Below are positions 52,612 to 61,771 of a DNA stretch of 64,000 nt, one piece after another. The notes below the pieces were generated by a model. That model did no database searches. It was not told where the DNA came from and saw only the letters and a program-made list of their open reading frames with translations. The position numbers and the translations under genes are program-made. This stretch comes from DAONJL01 sp035405645 [NCBI: bacterium] (GTDB lineage: Bacteria > JAGOBX01 > DAONJL01): positions 46,593 through 110,592 of the forward strand of contig DAONJL010000006.1 of the NCBI GenBank assembly GCA_035405645.1, written 5' to 3'. Each line of letters starts with the position of its first letter. The first letter of the stretch is position 1.

Positions 52612-53379
52612 TTGTTTGACCAGGCAGAAAAATTAAGATATTTGGTGAAAAAAAAATCAGGTTTGTATTTATCTGATAAAAGTTTTATTTTTTGTTCTTT
52701 ATGTGGAGGTTCTGGTTGTTCTTTAATTGCATTATCACTTTCTTTTGAATTAAGTAAAGATTTAAAAGTTATAGTGATTGAAAATAATTATTTATCACCA
52801 TCATTTGCTAATTATTTGAATTTGGTTAATAATTATAATTTCAATAATATAATAAGAAATGAAGAAATTGAAAAACAAATAATGAAAATATCAGATAATT
52901 TTGATATTATTTATACTAATTTACTTGATAATTACAATGAAGATTATTTTGAAGTAAAAAATTTTATTTTTAAGATTGATAATTTTTTAAAAGATAAGTA
53001 TAATATACTATTTTATGATTTTGGTAATGAATTTCTTTTTTATAATTATTTTAATTTTTTAGAAAAAATTTTTTTAATTATAAAATCAGATGATAATTCA
53101 TTCAGTAATTTATATAGATTTTTAAAGAAGATACAAAGAGAAGAAAAAAAAATATATTTAATAATAAATTTAATTTATAATGAACGGAAAGTAAATGAAA
53201 AAATTAAATTTATTACAAATGAAACAAAAAATATTGAAAAAATATATTTTATTAAGTATAATGAAAAAATAGTTAAATATTTAAATGAGCAAAAAGATAT
53301 AAGAAAAATCTTTGAATTGTTAAATAAAGAAAATAAGATGCTAATAGAAGATATAAGAAAGTTAATAGTAAATAGTTAA
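52612..53379 (+). CDS. flhG: FlhG-like MinD-family protein with a lost ATP-binding loop
   Basis: A 255-residue homologue of FlhG (YlxH/FleN). The N-terminal D3-Q4-A5-x-x-L8-R9 motif, which activates the FlhF GTPase, is intact. The P-loop, normally KGGxGKS, reads C31-G-G-S-G-C36-S: both the signature and catalytic lysines are cysteine. The switch I Asp region is VIVIENNYLSPSFANYLN instead of the usual DADxGLAN. ATP hydrolysis is therefore unlikely. Start is TTG at 52612 with AAAGGTG 10 bases upstream. Position between flhF and fliA makes the family assignment firm. Confidence 0.85.
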   Translation: MFDQAEKLRYLVKKKSGLYLSDKSFIFCSLCGGSGCSLIALSLSFELSKDLKVIVIENNYLSPSFANYLNLVNNYNFNNIIRNEEIEKQIMKISDNFDIIYTNLLDNYNEDYFEVKNFIFKIDNFLKDKYNILFYDFGNEFLFYNYFNFLEKIFLIIKSDDNSFSNLYRFLKKIQREEKKIYLIINLIYNERKVNEKIKFITNETKNIEKIYFIKYNEKIVKYLNEQKDIRKIFELLNKENKMLIEDIRKLIVNS

Positions 53380-53400
53380 AGAAGGAGTGAAAATAAAAGA

Positions 53401-54198
53401 ATGAAACATCAACAAGTCAGTGCAGAAGAAGAAGCAAGATTGTGGAAAGAATATCAAAAAAATCCTTCTGACGAAAATAGAAATAAATTAGTGACTATAT
53501 ATGCTGGTCTTGTGCATTATGTGGCTGGTAAATTAGCAATGCATAAACCTACAAATATTGAATATGAAGACCTTGTAAATTATGGAATTTTAGGTTTAAT
53601 AAATGCAATTGAAAAATTTGATTTAAGCAAAGGTTTGAAATTTTCAACTTATGCTACAATTAAAATAAGAGGATATATTATTGATTCATTAAGAGAATTT
53701 GATTGGGTGCCACGACAATTAAGGCAACAATCAAAAATGATTGAAAAAGCTTATGCAGAACTTGAATCAAAATTAGGTAGATATCCAAAAGAAGAAGAAG
53801 TTGCAAATTATTTAGGAATGAAGTTAGAGGAGTTTCAGAAAATTATTATGAATTTATCAGTTACCACACAATTATCACTTGAAGATACAAAATATATTGG
53901 TTCTGATATGGATGAGACTTCTCTTGTTGATGCTGTAGAAGCGCCAGATGGTGATAATCCAGAATTTATTATTACAAAACAAGAATTAAAAAAAGTACTT
54001 GCTGATGCAATTATGAAATTACCAGAAAATGAAAAATTAGTAATTGCATTATATTATCTTGAAGATTTAACTTTAAAGGAAATTGGAAAAGTTCTTAATA
54101 TAACTGAATCGCGAGCCTGCCAATTACATTCAATGGCAATTTTAAGATTAAGAGGTATCGTTAGAAAAGAATTTTTAGGTCGTGAAGATTTAGCTTAA
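53401..54198 (+). CDS. fliA: RNA polymerase sigma-28 factor FliA
   Basis: Flagellar sigma factor of 265 residues with regions 2, 3 and 4: YEDLVNYGILGLINAIEKFD and STYATIKIRGYIIDSLREFD, WVPRQLRQQ (region 2.4-3), then LPENEKLVIALYYLEDLTLK, EIGKVLNITESRACQLHSMA (region 4). The DWVPRQLRQ stretch is diagnostic of FliA/SigD/WhiG. No anti-sigma FlgM is seen in the window. It is expected to read the GCCGATAA promoter at 32865-32891. GAAGGAGTG precedes the start. Confidence 0.95.
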   Translation: MKHQQVSAEEEARLWKEYQKNPSDENRNKLVTIYAGLVHYVAGKLAMHKPTNIEYEDLVNYGILGLINAIEKFDLSKGLKFSTYATIKIRGYIIDSLREFDWVPRQLRQQSKMIEKAYAELESKLGRYPKEEEVANYLGMKLEEFQKIIMNLSVTTQLSLEDTKYIGSDMDETSLVDAVEAPDGDNPEFIITKQELKKVLADAIMKLPENEKLVIALYYLEDLTLKEIGKVLNITESRACQLHSMAILRLRGIVRKEFLGREDLA

Positions 54199-54207
54199 TT
54201 TTTTTCA

Positions 54208-55116
54208 ATGCAAAAAAAATTTAAACATTATGTTGAATTTATTATTGTTAAAATTCTTTTTTTTATTATTTCAAAAATTAGTCTAAATTCTCTTTATTCT
54301 TTTTCTCATCTTTTTGGCAAAATTTTTTATAAATATTTTTTTATCAAAAAAAAAGTTTTATTTAATAATTTAAGAATTGTATTTAAAAATAAAAGTTCAA
54401 AATTTTATAATGAACTTGCATTAAAAGTTTGTATAAATTTTGCCAAAACATTTTTTGAATTTTTTAAGTTAAATTTTTTTAATAAAAATAATATTGATAA
54501 ATATGCAAAATTTTATAATCTGGATATACTTGAAAATATATTAAAAAAAGGTAAAGGTGTTATTTTAGTTTCTGCTCATATTGATAATTGGGAATTTCTT
54601 GGATGTGCTTTAACTTTAAAAGGTTTTCCTATTGTGGCAATGGCAAAAAGACAGAATAATAGATTAGTTGATGAACTGATAATAAAACAGCGAACAGGTT
54701 GTGGTATGCAAATAATATATAAAGGAATTTCAGTTAAAGATATTTTTAAAGCATTAAAAAGGAATAAAATTATTGGAATAATTGGAGATGTGCGTGGAGA
54801 TGAAAATAAAATAAATTCATTTTTATTTGGTCTTCCTGCTTCTACACATGAAGGGCTTGCTGTTTTTGCTTATAGAACTAATACTGATATTGTTCCAGTT
54901 TTTAGTTATCGTGATATTAATAATATTCATCATATAATTTTTGAAGAGCCAATTAATGTAAATAAAGAAAATGAAGATACATATATCAAAGATGTCATAA
55001 ATGAATATAATAAACGATTAGAAAATTTTATTAGATTACATCCAGACCAATGGTTTTATTTTCATCGTAGATGGGGGAAAATTTCTGATCATTATTATTT
55101 AAAAGAATTTAATTAA
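54208..55116 (+). CDS. Lipid A-type lysophospholipid acyltransferase (LpxL/HtrB family)
   Basis: A 302-residue inner-membrane-associated acyltransferase. An N-terminal hydrophobic segment (about 8-35) is followed by the H124-x4-E129 catalytic motif in SAHIDNWEFLG and by MAKRQNNRLVDELI, IGIIGDVRGDENK and HPDQWFYFHRRWG, all typical of the LpxL/LpxM family. Such enzymes add secondary acyl chains to Kdo2-lipid IVA, which indicates an LPS outer membrane, although some members act on other lipids. It starts 9 bp after fliA, so co-transcription with the flagellar unit is likely although the function is unrelated. Confidence 0.88.
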   Translation: MQKKFKHYVEFIIVKILFFIISKISLNSLYSFSHLFGKIFYKYFFIKKKVLFNNLRIVFKNKSSKFYNELALKVCINFAKTFFEFFKLNFFNKNNIDKYAKFYNLDILENILKKGKGVILVSAHIDNWEFLGCALTLKGFPIVAMAKRQNNRLVDELIIKQRTGCGMQIIYKGISVKDIFKALKRNKIIGIIGDVRGDENKINSFLFGLPASTHEGLAVFAYRTNTDIVPVFSYRDINNIHHIIFEEPINVNKENEDTYIKDVINEYNKRLENFIRLHPDQWFYFHRRWGKISDHYYLKEFN

Positions 55117-55124
55117 AAAATATA

Positions 55125-55684
<560 letters not shown>

Positions 55685-55696
55685 ATATTTATTTTT

Positions 55697-56131
55697 TTAT
55701 GTTCTTTTTGCTTCCATATTCTTTTTAATTTCTGATAATTTCTCATCACTCTCTTTTAAAAAGTGCCTTATTTTTTCATCAAAAGTTTTTGTTTCAATTT
55801 TTTTGTAATAATCATCTCTATTATTCCACGATTTTTCTGCATCAAAATAATTTCGTCGTTTAATCTGATTCTTTTTTACTTTAACTTTTTCAAGTAGTTT
55901 TAAATCTAATTTGCCATCTTTCTTTTCTTCAACAACTTGAACTTTTACAATATCACCTTTTTTTAAATAATCTTTAACATTTTTAACATATTCATTTGCT
56001 ATTTTAGAAATATGAATTAATCCTTCACGATTATTTTCTAATTTTACAAATGCTCCATAATTTGCTAAATTTATTATTTCACCCTGATATACATTACCTT
56101 CTTTAATATCTTTGTCAATATCTTTGTCCAT
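55697..56131 (-). CDS. S1-domain RNA-binding protein
   Basis: A 144-residue protein with one N-terminal S1 domain (about residues 10-80): GNVYQGEIINLANYGAFVKL, EGLIHISKIANEYVKNVKDY and KKGDIVKVQVVEEKKDGKLD. The C-terminal half is a lysine- and glutamate-rich tail. It resembles YabR/CvfD (general stress protein 13) of Firmicutes, which associate with ribosomes. AGGAGG lies 16 bases before the ATG, farther than usual, so the exact start is not certain. Confidence 0.85.
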   Translation of the reverse strand: MDKDIDKDIKEGNVYQGEIINLANYGAFVKLENNREGLIHISKIANEYVKNVKDYLKKGDIVKVQVVEEKKDGKLDLKLLEKVKVKKNQIKRRNYFDAEKSWNNRDDYYKKIETKTFDEKIRHFLKESDEKLSEIKKNMEAKRT

Positions 56132-56180
56132 TATAAAAAAAGATTCGCCTCCTTTTAATTATAATAATTTAATTATTTTA

Positions 56181-56675
56181 TTATACTATTTTTAACTTGT
56201 CAAGATTTTTAATTATTTTTTTATTTGAGAATTTTTTTATATTTTTTAATATTTTTTCCTGTAATTCAAACATCTTTTTTTTATTTTCTTTACCTTTATC
56301 TGTATAACCAAATAAATGTAAAATACCGTGAATTAAAACTCTTTGAAATTCTTCTTCAAAAGAAATTTTATAATAATCAGCATTTATTTTTACCTGTTCG
56401 AGAGAAATAAGAATATCACCAATATATTTTATTTTGTTTTTATTTTGCTTATAAAAATAAAATTCATTTTCAAATGGAAATGCAATTACATCTGTTGGAC
56501 AATCTCTTTTGAAATATTTTTTATTGTATTCTATTATTTCATCATTATTAACAAATAAAAAATTTATTTCTATTTTATTTTTTTTTATTAATTTAAATAT
56601 AGTATTTATTATTCTCTTTATTTTTATTTCAGAAAATTTTATTTTTGAATTATTTATTAAAGTTATTTTATTCAT
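56181..56675 (-). CDS. ybeY: Endoribonuclease / rRNA maturation factor YbeY
   Basis: Zinc-dependent protein acting in 16S rRNA 3' maturation and ribosome quality control. It has 164 residues with TDVIAFPFE, YIGDILISLEQ and the metal-binding block LIHGILHLFGYTDKGKE. The canonical block is HGxLHLxGYDH; here H116 and H120 are present but the third ligand position (126) is Asp rather than His. The start overlaps the pgpH end by 8 bp. Position after a PgpH homologue is the standard context. Confidence 0.9.
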   Translation of the reverse strand: MNKITLINNSKIKFSEIKIKRIINTIFKLIKKNKIEINFLFVNNDEIIEYNKKYFKRDCPTDVIAFPFENEFYFYKQNKNKIKYIGDILISLEQVKINADYYKISFEEEFQRVLIHGILHLFGYTDKGKENKKKMFELQEKILKNIKKFSNKKIIKNLDKLKIV

Positions 56676-58833
56676 TCCGTCTTTGTTCTAATTTTTTTAT
56701 CTCATTATCATCAGGATATTTAATTCGAGAATGAAAAATATTAGTTAATAGTTTTATAAAAATATTTTTAATTATATTTAATTCTTTTAAAGTTAAATCA
56801 CATTCATCAAGTTCGCCTTCTTCTATTTTTGATTCAATACAATTGTTTATTGTTTCTTCGATTTTTTGTGGAGTTGGCGGAGTAAGTGAACGACATGCAG
56901 CTTCACAAACATCAGCCAGCATAACAAGAGCAGCTTCTTTTGTTTGTGGTTTTGGTCCAGGATATCTATAATCTTCTTCAAGAATAACTTCATCAAGACT
57001 TGCTGTTTCGAGTGCTTTTTTATAAAAAATTTTAATCAATGAAGTGCCGTGATGTTGCTGTATTATATCAATTATTTCAATTGGTAATTTTAATTCTTTT
57101 GCCATTTCAACACCAATTTTAATATGAGATTTAATAATTGAACTACTTAATGAAGGCTTAATTTTATCATGCAAATTTTCATTTGTATAAGTAATATTTT
57201 CAATAAAATAACCTGCTTTATTTAATTTACCAATATCGTGATAATAACCACCAGCCCGAACAAGTAAAGGATTTAATTTTAATACTTCTGCTGCATTTTC
57301 ACATAAATTACCAATAGTAATAGAATGATGATAAGTACCAGGAGCATTAACCATTAATTCTTTAAAAATAGGTAAATTCAAATCACTTATTTCAAGTAAT
57401 TTATAATCAGTTGAAATTTTAAAAATATTTTCAAAGAAAGGCAATAGACCAATTGTGATTATTGGTGTAAGTAAAAAACCATTTAATAAAATAGAAATGT
57501 AAGCCAGAAGATGAATATTAGAGTAATTGCTTTTAATATTAACAGCAGCGAAATTAAAAAAAAGAATAACAAGTGCACCACTAATACCAATAAACATTCC
57601 TGCTCTTATTAAATGAAGACGATTACGAATATTTATATAACTTATTATTCCGAACGAAGAAGAAATGAACATAGTTAAAAAAAACAAAAAATTAAAATAA
57701 TTAAAAAAATCAGAATAATTAATTAAAGAGAAAGAATAGATTAAAGTAATAATAATAGATGAAATAAAAGTATGAATAATTGCAAATCTGATACTAACAA
57801 AAATTGCAGCAAGCAATGCAAATGCAGGAAAAGGAATAATAAATACAGATTGATTAATTTTATTAATATATTCTGGATTTAACATATAAAAAAGGAATAC
57901 TTTTAAAATAATAGCAGGTAAAAGAATTAATAAAGAAGATATGATAAATTTATTTATATTTAAAAACACATTACGATAGTGCATAAACATAAATAAATAA
58001 TAAAAAAATAGAATAACACAAAATAAGAATAATAAGCCAATAAAAACTTTTATATTTGTTTCAATATTTAAGTAAAAATATTCTTTTAAAATCTGAATAT
58101 GTGAATGATTTATTTGTTCACCTTTTTTGATTATTAAACCACCTTTTTTTATTGTTGTTACATACGGTGGTGTTGTTTTTAAAATAAATTCTTTTTCTTT
58201 ATTATAATATTTATAATCAAATTTTACATTTGGATTATTTTGAAAAAAATCAACAAATAATTTGATTATAGTATTATCAAAATCTATTTTTTTGCTTTCA
58301 AAAAAATTTTTAATAAAATTATGCAAATTATCAGGCCCAAAAATAATTGTATTTTTTTCTACTGGTTCTATGACCTGAGTTCTTATTATCTTATCAGAAT
58401 TTTCAATATATTTTTTATATTGAATAGCAACCATTAACTGATTATCATAAGGCACAGTGTCATTAAAATAGCCATTATTAATAATTGCTTCAAATAGTTC
58501 TTTTAAAACATTATTATTTATAATATTTTTAGCAAAAACAAAATTATTATCTGAAAATTTTACAGTTTTATCAAAATAAAAAATTGGTATAATTTTTTTT
58601 GTTTTTTCATCAATAATTTTTTTTGTTTTATTTTCGTCAACAAATTTTAAATCTTTTTTTGAAAAATAATCTTTTTCAGCAATTGAATTAAGTTTAGGAA
58701 TTTCAATAACAGAAAATTGAGGACCACTAATTATTACAAAAATTAAAATTAGAATAACAATAACAATTATATGTTTTATAGTAAGATGCTTAAAAAATTC
58801 TGACTTTTCTTTTAAATTTAAAAATTTTTTCAT
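56668..58833 (-). CDS. pgpH: PgpH-type cyclic-di-AMP phosphodiesterase (7TM-HD)
   Basis: A 721-residue membrane HD hydrolase: one N-terminal span (about 18-40), a large extracytoplasmic domain (about 45-265), seven spans (about 270-480) and a cytoplasmic HD domain from about 490. Metal-binding motifs are TYHHSITIGNLCENAAE, YYHDIGKL and IIQQHHGTSL. The family degrades c-di-AMP, the essential osmotic second messenger; whether the organism makes it is not shown here. It lies 4 bp after aspS and overlaps ybeY. Confidence 0.92.
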   Translation of the reverse strand: MKKFLNLKEKSEFFKHLTIKHIIVIVILILIFVIISGPQFSVIEIPKLNSIAEKDYFSKKDLKFVDENKTKKIIDEKTKKIIPIFYFDKTVKFSDNNFVFAKNIINNNVLKELFEAIINNGYFNDTVPYDNQLMVAIQYKKYIENSDKIIRTQVIEPVEKNTIIFGPDNLHNFIKNFFESKKIDFDNTIIKLFVDFFQNNPNVKFDYKYYNKEKEFILKTTPPYVTTIKKGGLIIKKGEQINHSHIQILKEYFYLNIETNIKVFIGLLFLFCVILFFYYLFMFMHYRNVFLNINKFIISSLLILLPAIILKVFLFYMLNPEYINKINQSVFIIPFPAFALLAAIFVSIRFAIIHTFISSIIITLIYSFSLINYSDFFNYFNFLFFLTMFISSSFGIISYINIRNRLHLIRAGMFIGISGALVILFFNFAAVNIKSNYSNIHLLAYISILLNGFLLTPIITIGLLPFFENIFKISTDYKLLEISDLNLPIFKELMVNAPGTYHHSITIGNLCENAAEVLKLNPLLVRAGGYYHDIGKLNKAGYFIENITYTNENLHDKIKPSLSSSIIKSHIKIGVEMAKELKLPIEIIDIIQQHHGTSLIKIFYKKALETASLDEVILEEDYRYPGPKPQTKEAALVMLADVCEAACRSLTPPTPQKIEETINNCIESKIEEGELDECDLTLKELNIIKNIFIKLLTNIFHSRIKYPDDNEIKKLEQRRNE

Positions 58834-58837
58834 AAAA

Positions 58838-60595
58838 TTATTTTATCACTTTTATTGATAATTCTTTTAATTGTTTTTCACTAATTTCTGATGGTGCTTG
58901 TGTCATTAAGCAAACTGCTTTTTGTGTTTTTGGAAAAGCAATAACTTCACGAATCGAATTTGAATTTGTTAAAAGCATTACTAATCTATCAAAACCAAGA
59001 GCAATTCCACCATGCGGTGGTGCGCCATATTTTAATGCATTAAGTAAGAAACCAAATTTTTCTTCTGCTTCATCTTCACTTATTCCAAGTGCTTTAAACA
59101 TTTTTTGTTGTATTTCATTATTATGAATTCTTATACTGCCACCACCTAATTCAATTCCATTTAAAACTATATCATACGCTTTTGCATAAGCATTTTCAGG
59201 GTGTTCAAGCATAATATCAATTGAATCGTCAGTTGGTGAAGTAAAAGGATGATGCATTGCAACCCAGCGTTTTTCTTCTTTATCAAATTCAAATAAAGGA
59301 AATTTATATATCCAAACAAATTCATACTTATCCTGTGGAATTTTATTTGTTAATTTTGCGATATGTATTCTTAAATTACCTAATGCAGCATAAACTATTT
59401 CTGGTTTATCACAGACAAAAAGTAATAAATCACCGGGCTCTGCTTTAGTCTCTTTTACTAAAGAATGTAATATTTCATCAGTAAAAAATTTTTTAATTGA
59501 AGATTCTAAACCATTTTCAGTCATCTTAAACCAGGCTAATCCTTTTGCCTCAAAAGTTGCAACAAATTTAGTTAAATCATCAATATCTTTACGAGAAAAT
59601 GTAGCGCATCCTTTTGCATTTATACATTTTACTATTCCACCTTTATTTATATTTTCAATAAATACATTAAAATTAGAATTTTTAACAATATCAGTAACAT
59701 CAATTAATTCAAGACCAAATCTTAAATCAGGTTTATCAACACCATATTTTTCCATTGCTTCTTTATATGTTAATTTTTTTATAGGCAGAGAAATTTCTAT
59801 TCCTTTAATTTCTTTAAAAACATTGTATAAAAGCCCTTCAATTAAACTCATTATATCTTCAACATCAATAAAAGACATTTCAAGGTCAATTTGAGTAAAT
59901 TCAGGTTGTCTATCAGCGCGTAAATCTTCATCGCGAAAACATTTAACAATTTGATAATATCTATCAAAACCAGAGACCATTAATAATTGTTTAAATAATT
60001 GTGGACTTTGCGGTAAAGCATAGAATTTTCCTGGATTTACTCTACTCGGAACAACATAATCTCTTGCTCCTTCTGGTGTAGATTTAGTTAAAAAAGGTGT
60101 TTCAATTTCTACAAAATTATTTGAGTTAAGATAATTTCTGACTATCGAACTAATTTTATGTCTGCAAATTAAATTTGATTGTATTGTTGGTCTTCGTAAA
60201 TCAAGAAAACGATAACGAAGACGAATTTCTTCTGAAACATTTTCATAATCATCAAGTTGAAAAGGTGGTGTTTGGCTTTTATTATAAATTTCTAATTCTT
60301 CTGCTAATACTTCTATTTTTCCAGTTTTTAAATTTGGATTGATTGTTTCTGAACTTCGTAATATTACAGTGCCTTTTACACCAATAACCCATTCGCAGCG
60401 TATTATTTTCGCCTGTTTATGTAATTCACTATTTATTTCTGGATTGAATACTATCTGAATTAATCCTGTTTTATCGCGTAAATCAATAAATAGTAGATTA
60501 CCATGGTCTCTAAAACTATTAACCCAACCACATAAAAAAACTTTTTGATTAAGATTGTTTTCATTTAATTCTGCACATAGATGCGTTCTTTTCAT
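58838..60595 (-). CDS. aspS: Aspartyl-tRNA synthetase (bacterial type)
   Basis: Class II synthetase of 585 residues. The N-terminal OB-fold anticodon domain contains FLCGWVNSFRDHGNLLFIDL. Catalytic motifs follow: RYRFLDLRRP, LPQSPQLFKQLLM, CFRDEDLRADRQPEFTQIDL (motif 2) and GGIALGFDRLVMLL (motif 3). The bacterial GAD insertion domain (about 285-415) is present. Whether it also charges tRNA-Asn cannot be read from sequence. An AGGAGG site and a palindrome lie upstream. It is followed by pgpH. Confidence 0.96.
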   Translation of the reverse strand: MKRTHLCAELNENNLNQKVFLCGWVNSFRDHGNLLFIDLRDKTGLIQIVFNPEINSELHKQAKIIRCEWVIGVKGTVILRSSETINPNLKTGKIEVLAEELEIYNKSQTPPFQLDDYENVSEEIRLRYRFLDLRRPTIQSNLICRHKISSIVRNYLNSNNFVEIETPFLTKSTPEGARDYVVPSRVNPGKFYALPQSPQLFKQLLMVSGFDRYYQIVKCFRDEDLRADRQPEFTQIDLEMSFIDVEDIMSLIEGLLYNVFKEIKGIEISLPIKKLTYKEAMEKYGVDKPDLRFGLELIDVTDIVKNSNFNVFIENINKGGIVKCINAKGCATFSRKDIDDLTKFVATFEAKGLAWFKMTENGLESSIKKFFTDEILHSLVKETKAEPGDLLLFVCDKPEIVYAALGNLRIHIAKLTNKIPQDKYEFVWIYKFPLFEFDKEEKRWVAMHHPFTSPTDDSIDIMLEHPENAYAKAYDIVLNGIELGGGSIRIHNNEIQQKMFKALGISEDEAEEKFGFLLNALKYGAPPHGGIALGFDRLVMLLTNSNSIREVIAFPKTQKAVCLMTQAPSEISEKQLKELSIKVIK

Positions 60596-60610
60596 TTATA
60601 ATTTCCTCCT

Positions 60611-60627
60611 ATCAAATCATATTTGAT
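60611..60627 (-). promoter_or_regulatory. Palindrome just upstream of the aspS ribosome-binding site
   Basis: ATCAAAT and ATTTGAT form a perfect 7-bp inverted repeat around CAT, directly adjoining the AGGAGG (60605-60610) of aspS in the 86-bp gap after hisA. It could be a protein operator, or a hairpin that affects access to the ribosome-binding site. Confidence 0.4.
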
Positions 60628-60681
60628 TTTTCAATCTTGTGAAATTAAATAATCTTATTTTAGTTAATTATTTTTTAACAA

Positions 60682-61404
60682 TCAATAAAATTTTTTTAAA
60701 TTATTTATTTCAACTTTTTTTTCATATATTGCTTTGCCAACAATGAGACCACTTATTCCTTTATCTTTGTATTTATAGACATTTTCTATATCAGTTTCAC
60801 TTGATACGCCACCAGATAGAATTAAACTTATATTTTTAACCTTATCTAAAATTTCAAGTGCTGAAGATATATCAGGACCACAAAGCATTCCATCTTTTTC
60901 AATATTTGTATAAATAAATGTTTTTATACCTGAATTAGCTAATTGCTGTATTACTGATATTGCATTTAGTTGAGTTTTTTCAACCCAACCTTTTAAAGTA
61001 ATTAGTAATTTGTATGCATCAATACTTACGAAAATTTTTTCGCAAAATTTATTTAATATTTTATTAAATTCTTTTTTATCAGTTATAGCAATTGTTCCAA
61101 TTATAATATTAGATACACCAATTTCAAATAATTTATCAGCACTTTCAAAATTTCTGATGCCACCACCAACCTGTAAAATAATATCAGGTAATTTAGCAAT
61201 TTTTTTTATAATATTAAAATTATTTTGATTACCAGTAAATGCTCCATCAAGGTCAACAATATGGATTCTTTTTAAATCATTTTCTAAAAAGATTTTTGCG
61301 ATTATTTCTGGATTTTCATAATAAATTTTTGCTGTCTCAGAAATACCTTGTTTTAATCGTACACATTTACCATCTTTTAAATCAATAGCAGGTATGACAA
61401 ACAT
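60682..61404 (-). CDS. hisA: HisA isomerase of histidine biosynthesis
   Basis: Isomerises ProFAR to PRFAR. A 240-residue TIM barrel with the family pattern: MFVIPAIDLKDGKCVRLKQG (catalytic Asp 8), LQVGGGIRNFESADKLFEIG, FVSIDA, IYTNIEKDGML (second catalytic Asp) and LILSGGVSSETDIENVY. No other his gene is nearby, so hisA is detached from the histidine operon. The dual-function actinobacterial PriA is less likely. It starts 7 bp after the zinc-finger gene. Confidence 0.93.
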   Translation of the reverse strand: MFVIPAIDLKDGKCVRLKQGISETAKIYYENPEIIAKIFLENDLKRIHIVDLDGAFTGNQNNFNIIKKIAKLPDIILQVGGGIRNFESADKLFEIGVSNIIIGTIAITDKKEFNKILNKFCEKIFVSIDAYKLLITLKGWVEKTQLNAISVIQQLANSGIKTFIYTNIEKDGMLCGPDISSALEILDKVKNISLILSGGVSSETDIENVYKYKDKGISGLIVGKAIYEKKVEINNLKKFY

Positions 61405-61411
61405 AAATACA

Positions 61412-61753
61412 TTATTTCAATAATACAGCACATTTTCTGCAATATAAAGTTGTGGGAAGTGTCTTTAATCTATCATCTTTAATTTTAACACCACATTTTA
61501 CACAGCGACCAAATTCGTTTTTATCTATTCTTTTTATTGTCTCATTTATTGCTTCTAATTTCTTTTTATCTCTATCAATTTGTGTATTTAAATATTTTAA
61601 ATTTTCAGTATATGCTGCCTGCTCAATTTGTTCAGATGGAACAGAAGATTTAACTTCTTCTAATTCATTTTCAAGTTTTTTTAATGTTTCAATTATCTCT
61701 TTTTTTTCTTCTTCTAATTTTTTTTTTAATTTTTGAATTTCTTTTTTATTCAT
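61412..61753 (-). CDS. DksA/TraR-type zinc-finger protein
   Basis: A 113-residue protein with an N-terminal coiled coil (about 1-70, lysine- and glutamate-rich) and a C-terminal zinc finger C91-x-x-C94...C109-x-x-C112 (CVKCGVKIKDDRLKTLPTTL then YCRKC). DksA-type proteins bind the RNA polymerase secondary channel and mediate ppGpp responses. The DxxDxA tip motif typical of true DksA is not evident, so it may belong to the YocK/TraR-like group. It is located between an EF-G-like gene and hisA. Confidence 0.82.
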   Translation of the reverse strand: MNKKEIQKLKKKLEEEKKEIIETLKKLENELEEVKSSVPSEQIEQAAYTENLKYLNTQIDRDKKKLEAINETIKRIDKNEFGRCVKCGVKIKDDRLKTLPTTLYCRKCAVLLK

Positions 61754-61771
61754 AAAAAAATTCTCCCTTAT

